Source: a bacterium
GTDB lineage: Bacteria; UBP6; UBA1177
DNA: 30,625 nt
Direction of reading: 5' to 3'
Assembly (NCBI GenBank): GCA_017538365.1
Contig: JAFYIZ010000034.1
Location: forward strand, 1-30,625
The notes beneath the pieces were generated by a model. It saw only the letters and a list, made by a program, of their open reading frames with translations. It was not told where the DNA came from and made no database searches. A program made the position numbers and the translations under genes. Shown one piece after another: positions 1 to 7,846 of this stretch; within the stretch, counting starts at the first letter, position 1; the number at the start of each line of letters is the position of its first letter.

Positions 1-1
1 A

Positions 2-679
2 AATAAACTTGATAATAATATGTTGGATTTCCAAGGCTTGAAACAAAATGTTAAATATTGCTTTTATGCAATGCGTTCGACATTAGCATCTTTGCTTACA
101 GCTCTAGACGAATCTTATGATGCTGTCAAAATAGAAAAAATAGTTGGTGAATTAAAAGTTTATGAATTGCCAATTCTTTATTTACAGTATGCTGCAAAGT
201 TTTTATCTGATGTCGAATTAAAAAATAAATTGGAACTGCAAATTGGTGACAAAGATGCTCTGAACCGAATTGATGCTTTGATTGTTTTTGAAAAATTTCT
301 CAATACAGAAACAAATGATGAGAATTGTTATTTATTTAAGGCTCTGTTGTTTTCAATTCTTTATGGTGATAACAAATTAATCTCCTACAACATTGATACC
401 GTTATAAATCTTCTAAATAACAAAATTGAGTTCGCAGAGAGGCTAAGAGCAGATATGATGAATCTTCTGTTGTATTTGGGGAGTATAACAAAATATGACA
501 ATAAGGATTCAAAGCTATCGTTTGAGGAAAAATTAGCCATACGCCAAAAGGCTATGCGCTTGGCATTTATTTTACATAAAAATTTGGCAAATGCAGACGA
601 GGAAAAAGAAATAAAATACTGGAAAGATTGTTCTGAAGATGAAAATGAATTCGCAGAAGTCAGAAATAAATGGGGATAA
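2..679 (+). CDS. Unknown AT-rich helical protein, 5'-truncated by window edge
   Basis: I do not recognise this protein. The frame has no stop between the left edge and the first ATG at 20, and no SD precedes that ATG, so the gene probably starts outside the window and this is its C-terminal part (at least 219 residues). The visible part is predicted to be mostly alpha-helical, rich in Leu, Lys, Asn, Asp and Glu, with no membrane segment and no catalytic motif I can name. Its base composition is clearly more AT-rich than that of the genes from 813 onward, which suggests recent acquisition. It lies just upstream of a possible gene remnant and a Schlafen-type regulator, a setting typical of accessory or defence loci. 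That context is suggestive only; no function is assigned. Confidence 0.6.
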   Translation, partial: NKLDNNMLDFQGLKQNVKYCFYAMRSTLASLLTALDESYDAVKIEKIVGELKVYELPILYLQYAAKFLSDVELKNKLELQIGDKDALNRIDALIVFEKFLNTETNDENCYLFKALLFSILYGDNKLISYNIDTVINLLNNKIEFAERLRADMMNLLLYLGSITKYDNKDSKLSFEEKLAIRQKAMRLAFILHKNLANADEEKEIKYWKDCSEDENEFAEVRNKWG

Positions 680-682
680 TAA

Positions 683-793
683 AAACGAACAGCAAATTTA
701 GGAGCCAAACCAATTAAACTCAAATCCGGCGCATTCACCCTTGAATTTAAGCAGGAATTGCCGCAGAATGCGGGGAAAAGGAAGGAACGGTGA
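683..793 (+). pseudogene. Possible 3' remnant of a lost gene
   Basis: Right after the stop of the AT-rich gene another frame stays open for about 36 codons and ends in TGA at 791-793. It has no start codon or SD of its own. Its composition is like the downstream genes rather than the AT-rich ORF, and the peptide reads like real protein (…KLKSGAFTLEFKQELPQ…). A simple reading is that it is the tail of a gene whose front was replaced by the AT-rich segment. It could also be non-coding leader DNA of the next gene. I do not recognise the peptide. Confidence 0.25.
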
Positions 794-812
794 TAAATTG
801 GAGGTAAAATAG

Positions 813-2309
813 ATGAATAAAGAGTTGAACTTATCTGATTTTCGTGAAGGAAACCGCATTGAAGCGAAACTCGCAAAAGGCGGACTTCCTGCAAGTATTT
901 GGGAAACTTATTCCGCATTTGCGAACACGGATGGCGGCTTGATACTGCTCGGTGTAAAGGAGAAGAAGGATCATTCTTTTGAATTTGCCGGTGTCGAAAA
1001 TCCTGATTCCCTCATAAAATCATTCTGGGATACGGTGAACAACCGGAACAAAGTGAGCATAAATATTCTGACGAACAGGAATGTCTATTCAAAAGAGATT
1101 GATGGCAAAAATATAGTTTTTATTGAAGTGCCGCCTGCGGAAAGGCAGTTTAAGCCGGTTTATTTGAATAACAATATTCTCGGCGGAACATACCACAGAA
1201 ACGGTGAAGGCGACTATCTCTGTACTAAAGAGGATGTCTCGGAAATGTTCCGCGATGCCAACATTGCTTCGATGGATTCAAAAATACTAACCGATATGGA
1301 CGAAAGTGTTTTTTGCACAGATTCGGTGAAAGGTTACCGCAATGTGTTCAGCAATATTCATTTGAACCATATTTGGAATGATTTGGACGATATAAGTTTT
1401 TTACGGAAAATAGGCGCAATAGGCTTGGACAAAGAAACCGGAAAGCTGCATCCGACGGCTGCAGGGCTTCTGATGTTCGGTTATGAATATGAAATCGTCA
1501 GGGAGTTTTCTCTTTATTTCCTTGATTATCAGGAAAAATACGATGATGCGATCCGCTGGACCGACAGGGTGGTTTCAAGTTCAGGTGATTGGAGCGGAAA
1601 TGTTTTTGATTTCTTTTTCAAAATCGCGTCAAAACTTATGTCTGACATAAAAAAACCTTTCAAGCTGGACGGAATATTCAGAGTTGATGATACTCCGGTT
1701 CACAAAGCGGTGCGCGAAGCTCTTGTGAATACGCTGGTCAACGCCGATTATTACGGCAGACAAGGGCTTGTTATACAAAAATATCCAGACAAATTCGTTT
1801 TTTCCAATCCGGGAACATTCAGAATTCCTCTGAAAGATGCGTTCGACGGCGGAACATCTGATCCGCGAAACGCTACAATGCTGAAAATGTTTTCAATGAT
1901 ACATATAGGCGAGCGGGCTGGAAGCGGAATACCGGGGATCGTTGATACTTGGGAAAAAGTTTTTCACACAAAGCCTGAATATGAGCAGAAATATTCGCCT
2001 TCCCGCGTAAAAATGGTGCTGGACATATCAGAATTCGTTGAAGAAAGTAGCGATAAAGTAGCGATAAATGAAGAAAGTTCGGAGAAAAGTTCGGAGAAAA
2101 GTTCGGAGAAAAGTTCGGAGAAAAGTTCGGAGAAAATAATCGAACTTATTAAGAATGACCCGAATATTTCTGCTGCGGCTATAGCTGAACAAATAGGTGT
2201 TTCTTCACGTGCGGTCGAAAAACAACTGAAAAAACTTCGTGATGAAAACCTTATTCGCCGCGTCGGTCCTGACAAAGGCGGTCATTGGGAAATTGTGAAA
2301 TCGGATTGA
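813..2309 (+). CDS. AlbA_2/Schlafen-type ATP-binding regulator with C-terminal winged helix
   Basis: This 498-aa protein belongs to the large 'putative DNA-binding / ATP-binding' family. Residues about 10-145 form an AlbA_2 (Schlafen-like) domain, with E17 and the AFANTDGG block at 35-42. Residues about 296-380 match the HATPase_c_4 ATP-binding region (REALVNTLVNADY at 301-313, GERAGSGIPGI at 366-376). Residues 422-441 are five SSEK repeats acting as a linker. Residues about 442-495 form a winged helix-turn-helix (AAIAEQIGVSSRAVEKQLKKL). The ATG at 813 has GGAGG eight bases upstream. Family members are often accessory, sitting in genomic islands and proposed as transcriptional regulators or defence components; the target here is unknown. 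ybaK starts 3 bp after the stop and may be co-transcribed. Confidence 0.85.
   Translation: MNKELNLSDFREGNRIEAKLAKGGLPASIWETYSAFANTDGGLILLGVKEKKDHSFEFAGVENPDSLIKSFWDTVNNRNKVSINILTNRNVYSKEIDGKNIVFIEVPPAERQFKPVYLNNNILGGTYHRNGEGDYLCTKEDVSEMFRDANIASMDSKILTDMDESVFCTDSVKGYRNVFSNIHLNHIWNDLDDISFLRKIGAIGLDKETGKLHPTAAGLLMFGYEYEIVREFSLYFLDYQEKYDDAIRWTDRVVSSSGDWSGNVFDFFFKIASKLMSDIKKPFKLDGIFRVDDTPVHKAVREALVNTLVNADYYGRQGLVIQKYPDKFVFSNPGTFRIPLKDAFDGGTSDPRNATMLKMFSMIHIGERAGSGIPGIVDTWEKVFHTKPEYEQKYSPSRVKMVLDISEFVEESSDKVAINEESSEKSSEKSSEKSSEKSSEKIIELIKNDPNISAAAIAEQIGVSSRAVEKQLKKLRDENLIRRVGPDKGGHWEIVKSD
2076..2135 (+). repeat. Perfect 12-bp tandem repeat, 5 copies, in frame
   Basis: The unit AGTTCGGAGAAA occurs five times head to tail without mismatch and encodes the SSEK linker between the ATPase region and the winged helix of the Schlafen-type protein. 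A looser near-duplicate (GTAGCGATAAA twice) lies just upstream at about 2047-2068. The unit length is a multiple of three, so copy-number change would alter linker length without shifting the frame. Confidence 0.95.
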
Positions 2310-2312
2310 CAG

Positions 2313-2786
2313 ATGAAAAAACCTGAAAAAACCAATGTTATGCGAGTGTTGGATAGCAAAAAGATATCCTACACATCTCATGAATACGAACCTGATCCGA
2401 CTTTGACTGGTGTGCAGATCGCCGCGATCTTAGGTGAGCCTGCATCGAATGTTTTCAAAACGCTCGTAACTCTGGGAAGAAGCGGTGCCCACTATGTTTT
2501 CGTGATTCCGGTACATGCCGAACTTGATCTCAAAAAAGCGGCGAAAGCATCGGGCGAAAAATCGATAGAGATGATCCGTCAGAAGGAGTTGCTTCCGCTC
2601 ACGGGCTATGTCCACGGCGGCTGCTCGCCGATAGGAATGAAAAAGCCGTTTCCGACTTTTATCCATGCGAGTGCCGAAACTCTCGAAAAGATATATGTCA
2701 GTGCAGGGAAGGTGGGGTTTCAGATCGAACTTTCTCCAGGCGATCTCATCAATGCGGCCGGATGCGTGCCTGCCGATCTTGTTTAA
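2313..2786 (+). CDS. ybaK: Cys-tRNA(Pro)/Cys-tRNA(Cys) deacylase, YbaK/EbsC family
   Basis: At 157 aa it has the usual length for a free-standing YbaK. Such enzymes hydrolyse Cys mischarged on tRNA-Pro in the cytoplasm and so protect translation fidelity. Visible family marks are the conserved lysine in VFKTLV (K49), the HGGCSPIGMKK substrate-loop motif (101-111), and the C-terminal block with VSAGKVGFQIELSPGDL. The start is the ATG 3 bp after the Schlafen-type gene's stop, with only a weak SD, so translational coupling is plausible. It converges with the minus-strand HgdB-like gene, whose stop is 5 bp away; no terminator is visible between them. Confidence 0.92.
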   Translation: MKKPEKTNVMRVLDSKKISYTSHEYEPDPTLTGVQIAAILGEPASNVFKTLVTLGRSGAHYVFVIPVHAELDLKKAAKASGEKSIEMIRQKELLPLTGYVHGGCSPIGMKKPFPTFIHASAETLEKIYVSAGKVGFQIELSPGDLINAAGCVPADLV

Positions 2787-2791
2787 GAAAA

Positions 2792-3805
2792 TCAGATAGT
2801 TTCCAGGAACGCTTCGATCCTTGTAGCGACACGTGCGTCGATCTTGTCTGCCGGTTTGTCGAATTCGAGTGTGAGAAGCGGAATATCCAGTCCGTGGTTT
2901 TTCAGAACCTGCCGAAGAATTATGTCTTCGAGCTGGCGGTGGCAGAATGACTGGACATAGTGGATGATCCCGTCAGGTCTGCGTTTTTCGATCTCCGCGA
3001 TCGCCTTTTCAAAGCGGAAAACGGCAGAGTAGGGGTAGGTGTAGTTGATATACTGCTCTTCGATGGATGAATATTCGTCGAGCATCGCGAATTCGCGCTG
3101 GATCTCGTTGAAAATGACGGTTGCATGCCGCGATTCCAGAAACGAGTGTATCGGAACTATCGGCGGAACTCCGAGATAGGCTATCTTTTTGCGCGAATTA
3201 TCTGCAAAATGCTTTCGGTGTTCCAATTCCTTAATAAAATCATCGACTTTTCGTTCATATTCAGCTGGATCTCCGCAGAAATCAGATGATGAGACTAAGA
3301 AAAGATGGTTTTCTTCGCCGGTCACGCTGCCTGGATATAAATATGAAGTTTCGTCAATGATCTTCAATTTTTTACGCAGACTTTTAAGGCTTTCCCAAAC
3401 TCTGGCACAGTTTTTGTAATCAGTTCCCATAAAATCAGCGAAACGCTCGATTTCACTGCGCATTTTTGTGATATCGCGCTGGTAGGGGAAGTTGAAGATA
3501 AAAGTTCTGATCCCTGTTTCCATGGCGACTATCTGCTCTAAAACTTTGGCATTCGAGCAGTCTCCTTCGGTCACAGCGATAAAAACACCGAAATCTTTGT
3601 TGAATTCCGGAGAAACGAGGACTGAGTAGAGACCTTTGATCCAGGCGCACGAACTTCCGGCAAAACCTGAAAACTCAGCTTTTTCGACAAAAGCCGAAGG
3701 GTTTTCAGCTGAAACAAAAATGTTGTTGAGGTCAAGAGGTTTAAACCCTGAAGCGAGGATAACTTCGACTGGAACTGTTGTTGTAAAAGCCGCTGTTTTT
3801 TGCAT
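2792..3805 (-). CDS. 2-hydroxyacyl-CoA dehydratase D-component (HgdB/BcrC) family protein
   Basis: This 337-aa protein resembles the HGD-D family (COG1775), Fe-S subunits of 2-hydroxyacyl-CoA dehydratases and benzoyl-CoA reductases. Three cysteines occur in family-like contexts: C53 (GSSCAWIKG), C83 (EGDCSNAK) and C288 (VQSFCHRQ). These are candidate ligands of a [4Fe-4S] cluster. The C-terminal DIPLLTLEFDKPAD stretch also matches. The start ATG overlaps the tatD stop by one base (TAATG), so it is the last gene of the long minus-strand run. True dehydratases need a second subunit and an ATP-dependent activase; neither is present in the window. It may work with partners encoded elsewhere or belong to the stand-alone uncharacterised branch. 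The family call is fairly secure, the reaction is not. Confidence 0.75.
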   Translation of the reverse strand: MQKTAAFTTTVPVEVILASGFKPLDLNNIFVSAENPSAFVEKAEFSGFAGSSCAWIKGLYSVLVSPEFNKDFGVFIAVTEGDCSNAKVLEQIVAMETGIRTFIFNFPYQRDITKMRSEIERFADFMGTDYKNCARVWESLKSLRKKLKIIDETSYLYPGSVTGEENHLFLVSSSDFCGDPAEYERKVDDFIKELEHRKHFADNSRKKIAYLGVPPIVPIHSFLESRHATVIFNEIQREFAMLDEYSSIEEQYINYTYPYSAVFRFEKAIAEIEKRRPDGIIHYVQSFCHRQLEDIILRQVLKNHGLDIPLLTLEFDKPADKIDARVATRIEAFLETI

Positions 3806-4587
3806 TAAATGTTTAAATTAAAAAATTCGTTGAAATTTTTTCTAATTCTTTGAGCGAGATCTTCCTGTTTCATTTTCAGGAGATCAGCCGCGAAGTTGTA
3901 AACGTATCTGACTTTTCCAGGAGTGTTCGGTTTTCCTCGGAAAGGGACAGGAGCGAGGAAAGGAGAGTCGGTTTCAAAAAACATATTGTTTATATTTGTA
4001 TGATTGAATATATTTAAGACATCGGCAGATTTCTTGAAAGTCAGAATTCCCGAAAACGAGATATTCCAGCCTTTTTCGAGTATTTTTTCTGCCGTTTCAA
4101 GATCCCCGGTATAGCAGTGAAAAAGGACCTTTTTATCGTCAAAACCGTATTCGTTGAGCATGTCGAAAATCTGAGCTTCACCGCATCTTCCATGGATTAA
4201 AATGGGTTTTTGAAGTTCTATAGTTTGCTCGATCATGGTTCGAAGCATTTTCAGCTGGATTTCTTTCGGAGAAAAGTCGTAGAAAAAATCTAATCCTACT
4301 TCGCCGATTGCAATTATATTTTCCTTGTTTTTAGTAATCCATGAAATATCTGAATCAATAAAATTCGAAGATTCTTGAGGGTGAATTCCTGCCGCAGCAT
4401 AGAAATTTATGTTGTTTTTTAGAAACGTTTCCTTGACATTTTGATGATACTCAAGTTCAGGTTCGCTTCCGCAGATATCCAGAATAGTGTCGACCTGATT
4501 TTCATGCAGTTCATCGATGATGCTCTCAAGAGGAATGTTTCTCTCGGTAACAGTCATAAAAATATGTGCGTGGGTATCAATAAACAT
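3805..4587 (-). CDS. tatD: TatD-family metal-dependent hydrolase/DNase
   Basis: The 260-aa amidohydrolase-fold protein matches TatD/YcfH length. Metal ligands are visible in order: H6 and H8 (DTHAH), E96 (GEVGLD), H132 (LIHGR), H157 (FHCYTG) and D207 (ETDSPFLAP), plus GIHPQ at 67-71. Family members act as 3'-5' exonucleases or deoxyribonucleases in DNA repair or turnover. The gene follows ricT by 8 bp and overlaps the HgdB-like gene by 1 bp. The holB-ricT-tatD association resembles arrangements in Firmicutes, where holB, yaaT and tatD-like genes lie close together. The SD upstream of the ATG is poor, which suggests coupling to ricT translation. Confidence 0.93.
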   Translation of the reverse strand: MFIDTHAHIFMTVTERNIPLESIIDELHENQVDTILDICGSEPELEYHQNVKETFLKNNINFYAAAGIHPQESSNFIDSDISWITKNKENIIAIGEVGLDFFYDFSPKEIQLKMLRTMIEQTIELQKPILIHGRCGEAQIFDMLNEYGFDDKKVLFHCYTGDLETAEKILEKGWNISFSGILTFKKSADVLNIFNHTNINNMFFETDSPFLAPVPFRGKPNTPGKVRYVYNFAADLLKMKQEDLAQRIRKNFNEFFNLNI

Positions 4588-4595
4588 TTTGTTTA

Positions 4596-5939
4596 TTATT
4601 CCTTATTGCCTTCCTGATTTTCATGATTTTCTTTTCTGGGAGGGAATTTCTTGAAATTTTTCCTGTTTCCGTGCCAGTTCGGATTCCTTTTATTATTAGG
4701 ATTCGGGTTGTTATTTGGATCTTTCGGAGTAGGTTTTTTGTTCTGGAACTGCGGCTGCGGCCTTTCAGTTTTTTCTGAGTTTTCATCAAGAGATTCCCTG
4801 AGAACCTCTTTTTCTTTTGCAACTATCGGGGTGATGTTCTCCAGATCGTGGTCGTTGGGTTCGCTTTGCGGCAGATTTATGAACCATCGTTCGTTAAATT
4901 CAAGAGCCGATCTCGGGAATATTTTTTCTTCCGCTTTTTCCTTTTTCTCAGGATTTTCAGGGAAAAAGACCGTTATGTTTTTACCGATTGCATTGACTTT
5001 TTTAACAAAACCCTTGCGGTTTGAAGACCTGTCGAAAATAGCGGTTTCTTCTTCAGGATAATCCTTTCTGAGCTCTTCGTAAGTTGCATTTTCGTAGCCC
5101 AAACAGCAGAAAAGTCTGCCGCAGATACCCGAAATTTTGTTCGGATTGAGGCTGAAATTCTGGTCTTTCGCCATTTTTATCGAAACCGGAAGAAAGTTGT
5201 GCATGTGCTTTCTGCAGCAGAGGGTTCGTCCGCACGGACCCAAACCGCCCATAATTTTCGTTGTGTCGCGCACACCGATCTGACGCATTTCGATGCGGCG
5301 TTTAAGCTCGTAGGCGAGGCGTTTGATGAGCTCTCTGAAATCGACTCTGCCGTTTGCCGAGAAGTAGAATATAGCCTTTGAGTCATCGAGAGTGTACTTA
5401 ACTTTAATGATTTTCATCTTGATGCCGAGCTCTTTGTTGACGCGGAGAATGACCTCTTTTGCCGACTGTGCCTTGATTTCAAGCTGTTTTTCGCGCTCGA
5501 AATCGGCTGGTTCCGCCTTTCTGACGAAGCCGTTTTTGATGAAATTTATCTTATTCTGGTGCTTGTAATCGTCCATGCTTTTGTTGAGGACTTTTGCAAG
5601 TTCCATGCCGCGCTCGCTGTATGCAACGATGATATCGCCCTGTTTGAGCTCGTTTCCCGGATTTTTCTGTTCGGGATAAAAGTACCAGTAAACTTTGCCC
5701 GCAGGCTGGAACTGGATCGCGATGACATCTTCGAAAGCGGGATATTCGTCGGTATAATCAAAATAAAGCGCGTCTCCGCCGCCGAGCGGTGCGATCGGAC
5801 TTCCTGCTTTTTTATATTTTGAGTTTTCCTCGTCCTTGAATCCGTCGTCGTTGCGCTCGAGTTCCTGCAACGTCTTGAGCTCTTCCTCGGAAACGTCGAG
5901 ATTGCGGTCGAGTTTTGTAAATTTTCTATTGTTATCCAT
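4596..5939 (-). CDS. ricT: RicT (YaaT/PSP1-domain) protein with long basic C-terminal tail
   Basis: The core of this 447-aa protein is the PSP1/RicT family. A PSP1 domain spans roughly residues 95-185, followed by the hallmark cysteine blocks GGLGPCGRTLCC (231-242) and CGRLFCCLGYE (273-283), giving C236, C241, C242, C273, C278 and C279. In B. subtilis RicT forms the Fe-S containing RicAFT complex with YlbF and YmcA and promotes RNase Y-dependent mRNA maturation. RicA and RicF are not in this window. The ATG has a GGAGG SD. The gene lies 15 bp after holB, the classic neighbour. It is unusually long: about 55 extra N-terminal residues, and from about 380 onward an Asn/Pro/Lys/Arg-rich tail that looks disordered and positively charged, possibly RNA-binding (inference). 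Confidence 0.93.
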   Translation of the reverse strand: MDNNRKFTKLDRNLDVSEEELKTLQELERNDDGFKDEENSKYKKAGSPIAPLGGGDALYFDYTDEYPAFEDVIAIQFQPAGKVYWYFYPEQKNPGNELKQGDIIVAYSERGMELAKVLNKSMDDYKHQNKINFIKNGFVRKAEPADFEREKQLEIKAQSAKEVILRVNKELGIKMKIIKVKYTLDDSKAIFYFSANGRVDFRELIKRLAYELKRRIEMRQIGVRDTTKIMGGLGPCGRTLCCRKHMHNFLPVSIKMAKDQNFSLNPNKISGICGRLFCCLGYENATYEELRKDYPEEETAIFDRSSNRKGFVKKVNAIGKNITVFFPENPEKKEKAEEKIFPRSALEFNERWFINLPQSEPNDHDLENITPIVAKEKEVLRESLDENSEKTERPQPQFQNKKPTPKDPNNNPNPNNKRNPNWHGNRKNFKKFPPRKENHENQEGNKE

Positions 5940-5954
5940 AAGTTATCCTCCGAT

Positions 5955-6821
5955 TTATATTGTAAAAAATATTGAGGCATCCGGTGAAAAATACTGCTGG
6001 TTCGACAAAAAAACCGTTATTTTCTGCGCAACTTCGGGATTTTTTTCTCTGACACAGAAAGCCAGAATCGCTAATCTCATCCGTATCAGCATCTTTTTGA
6101 GATAATCGGCTTTTTCGGCAGAAACCGAACCAAGGAGTTCTTTTGAGAAAATATCGCCGTCAGTAATTTCGGCGTAAATCTTATTTATATTGGTTATCGA
6201 ATTGAAATCGAGATTGGAACAGAAATAGGAAAGTTTGTTCTTTTCAGCCGAAAAAATCTCGTCTCCCAGTTCGGATGCCAGATCAGCCAGAAAAGGATAG
6301 TAATCGAAGATCTCCGAAAAACCGGCTTCCAAATTTGCGTTAGGAACGAAAATCGGGACCGAACGCGATAGAACAGTCGGGAGAATCGAATTTCGCTTGT
6401 TTACGGCCAAAAAGAAAAAAGTGCGCTGCGGCGGTTCTTCGATTTTTTTAAGAAGTGCGTTCTGCGACTGGATAGTCATTGCGGCGGCGTCACGGAAATA
6501 AACAATGCGGTTTTCCGATTCAAAGGGTGCGTACTGGAGAGCTTCCTCAACAGCGTGAACATCTTCGATTTTTATTGATCCGGTCGAGCCTTTGACGACG
6601 TTTATGAAGTCGGGGAACTGTCCGTCTCTGCAAAGCGAAACGAACTTTTCGTCATCGATATTGCGGCGCGGTTTTATAAGTTTCTTCGCAAACGAGAAAA
6701 CCAAAGCGTCGATGTTTGAAAGAGCAGGCGAATGAAAAAGGATTGTCTGCGGCAGAGAATCTTTATCCATGCAGGAAATAAGTTTTTCAGAAATTGCCGA
6801 GATCTGCGGAGAAACTGCCAA
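5955..6821 (-). CDS. holB: DNA polymerase III delta' subunit
   Basis: The 288-aa protein matches clamp-loader delta' subunits. It has the ALLKKIEEPP block (122-131), followed by RTFFFLAV and the sensor-1/SRx stretch ILPTVLSRSV (146-155), and the upstream FPDF/IEDVHAVEEAL region (69-96). As in other delta' proteins the P-loop region is not a working Walker A (LFHSPALSN at 28-36). The usual zinc-module cysteines are not evident. Delta' opens the sliding clamp during replication. The start is TTG at 6821 with AAGGGG about six bases upstream; the next Met is residue 18, too far in for a full N-terminal helix. It is followed closely by ricT, as in many genomes. Confidence 0.85.
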   Translation of the reverse strand: MAVSPQISAISEKLISCMDKDSLPQTILFHSPALSNIDALVFSFAKKLIKPRRNIDDEKFVSLCRDGQFPDFINVVKGSTGSIKIEDVHAVEEALQYAPFESENRIVYFRDAAAMTIQSQNALLKKIEEPPQRTFFFLAVNKRNSILPTVLSRSVPIFVPNANLEAGFSEIFDYYPFLADLASELGDEIFSAEKNKLSYFCSNLDFNSITNINKIYAEITDGDIFSKELLGSVSAEKADYLKKMLIRMRLAILAFCVREKNPEVAQKITVFLSNQQYFSPDASIFFTI

Positions 6822-6883
6822 AAAACACCCCTTTTAGTTTACATAATATATGTTATGCGAAGTTGCCAGTATAAAAAGAAAAG

Positions 6884-7846
6884 TCATTTCAGGTAGTTAC
6901 CTATTCGCTTCATTGTGGTAAGTTTTTGCGAACCGTCAGGCGCTTTTTCCTTTCCGGTTTGTATGAGCAATGCTTTCATCTTGAAAAATTCGGTCGTCAG
7001 TCCGAAAGAAAAAATTATTTTTCTGTATTCCTGAGAGCTCTTTTCAAAAATCGCGTCAGAGAGATTTTCGCAGACAATTGGATTCAAGTATCGGTCGAGG
7101 TCCATTTTTCGTCCCTTAATGAAAAATACGCTGTCGAATCTTTTTTTCGCTTTTTCATTTTTGAGATGGACATCTATGACAACATTTTCCTTTTCGGCGA
7201 AATATGTCAGATTTTTGAAGTCTGTCCACATTCCGCGCGCCGTCGTTCTTTTCGGAACCCACAGAATTCTGCCTGACGGTTTTTCGGGAATTCCGCCGAG
7301 GTCAATGACGAGCTTTTCCTCTTTTTCGACTTCTTCTTCGCTCTGCTCGACAAATTCAGCAGGAATTTCAGTGTAAGACGTGGTTCTATAGACAAAGCGG
7401 CCGTTTTCTTTCTCAGGATCGTTGAAAAAGCACGGAACCGCCTTTTTCAGGTTTCCCAAAGCCTCTTTTTTGTATCCTGCTTCGGCAAAAAACAGCGAAA
7501 AAACGCTTTTGCCGCATATTGCGCATCCGGCATGCGAAAAATAAACGATTGTCTTGGACTGCGCGCTGTTGCAGAAGTCGATTATGCAGGAAGGTTTTGC
7601 CTTCTGGATAAAGCGGATAAGCGCGAAAAACGAATATTCGTCTTCAAACGTTACCGCCTTTCTGTTTTCGACGGAAAACATTCTGACTTTGTTTCTGTCG
7701 CAGTCGACCAGATAGACCTTGCCCTGCGGATTGAAGGAATCGCTCTCGCACCACTCCTTTATCTGAGCCGAGAGATCCTCATACTTGTCGATTTTTGCAA
7801 GTATGGTCGTGCAGAACGGAACAAGTCTTTCACCGTTGAGTTTCAT
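6884..7846 (-). CDS. Unknown protein with one CxxC motif
   Basis: I do not recognise this 320-aa soluble protein. It has no signal peptide or membrane span. A single CAIC motif lies at 108-111, with scattered cysteines before it (C12, C33, C49, C87, C92), a charged Glu/Lys-rich hinge near 165-180 and a basic C-terminus. Its start overlaps the nusB stop by 4 bp (ATGA), so it is translationally coupled to nusB. holB starts 62 bp downstream of its stop. Position between nusB and holB suggests a housekeeping role, perhaps in information processing, but that is inference from context only. Confidence 0.8.
   Translation of the reverse strand: MKLNGERLVPFCTTILAKIDKYEDLSAQIKEWCESDSFNPQGKVYLVDCDRNKVRMFSVENRKAVTFEDEYSFFALIRFIQKAKPSCIIDFCNSAQSKTIVYFSHAGCAICGKSVFSLFFAEAGYKKEALGNLKKAVPCFFNDPEKENGRFVYRTTSYTEIPAEFVEQSEEEVEKEEKLVIDLGGIPEKPSGRILWVPKRTTARGMWTDFKNLTYFAEKENVVIDVHLKNEKAKKRFDSVFFIKGRKMDLDRYLNPIVCENLSDAIFEKSSQEYRKIIFSFGLTTEFFKMKALLIQTGKEKAPDGSQKLTTMKRIGNYLK

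Noticed and set aside
385-918. 177-codon minus-strand open frame at the left edge
   Set aside because: It overlaps the AT-rich gene, the intergenic gap and the SD and start of the Schlafen-type gene. No SD, and an unconvincing low-complexity translation.
2076-2135. CRISPR-like array
   Set aside because: Units are only 12 bp with no spacers and encode a protein linker in frame.
6821-6848. T-tract promoter upstream of holB (TAAACT then ten bases then six T)
   Set aside because: No -35 at proper distance, and the T run forms part of the TTG start context, so I left it out of the promoter set.
6841-6858. Small palindrome CATAA-N6-TTATG upstream of holB as an operator
   Set aside because: Five-base arms in AT-rich DNA are expected by chance; it more likely marks promoter-like AT content between the unknown gene and holB.
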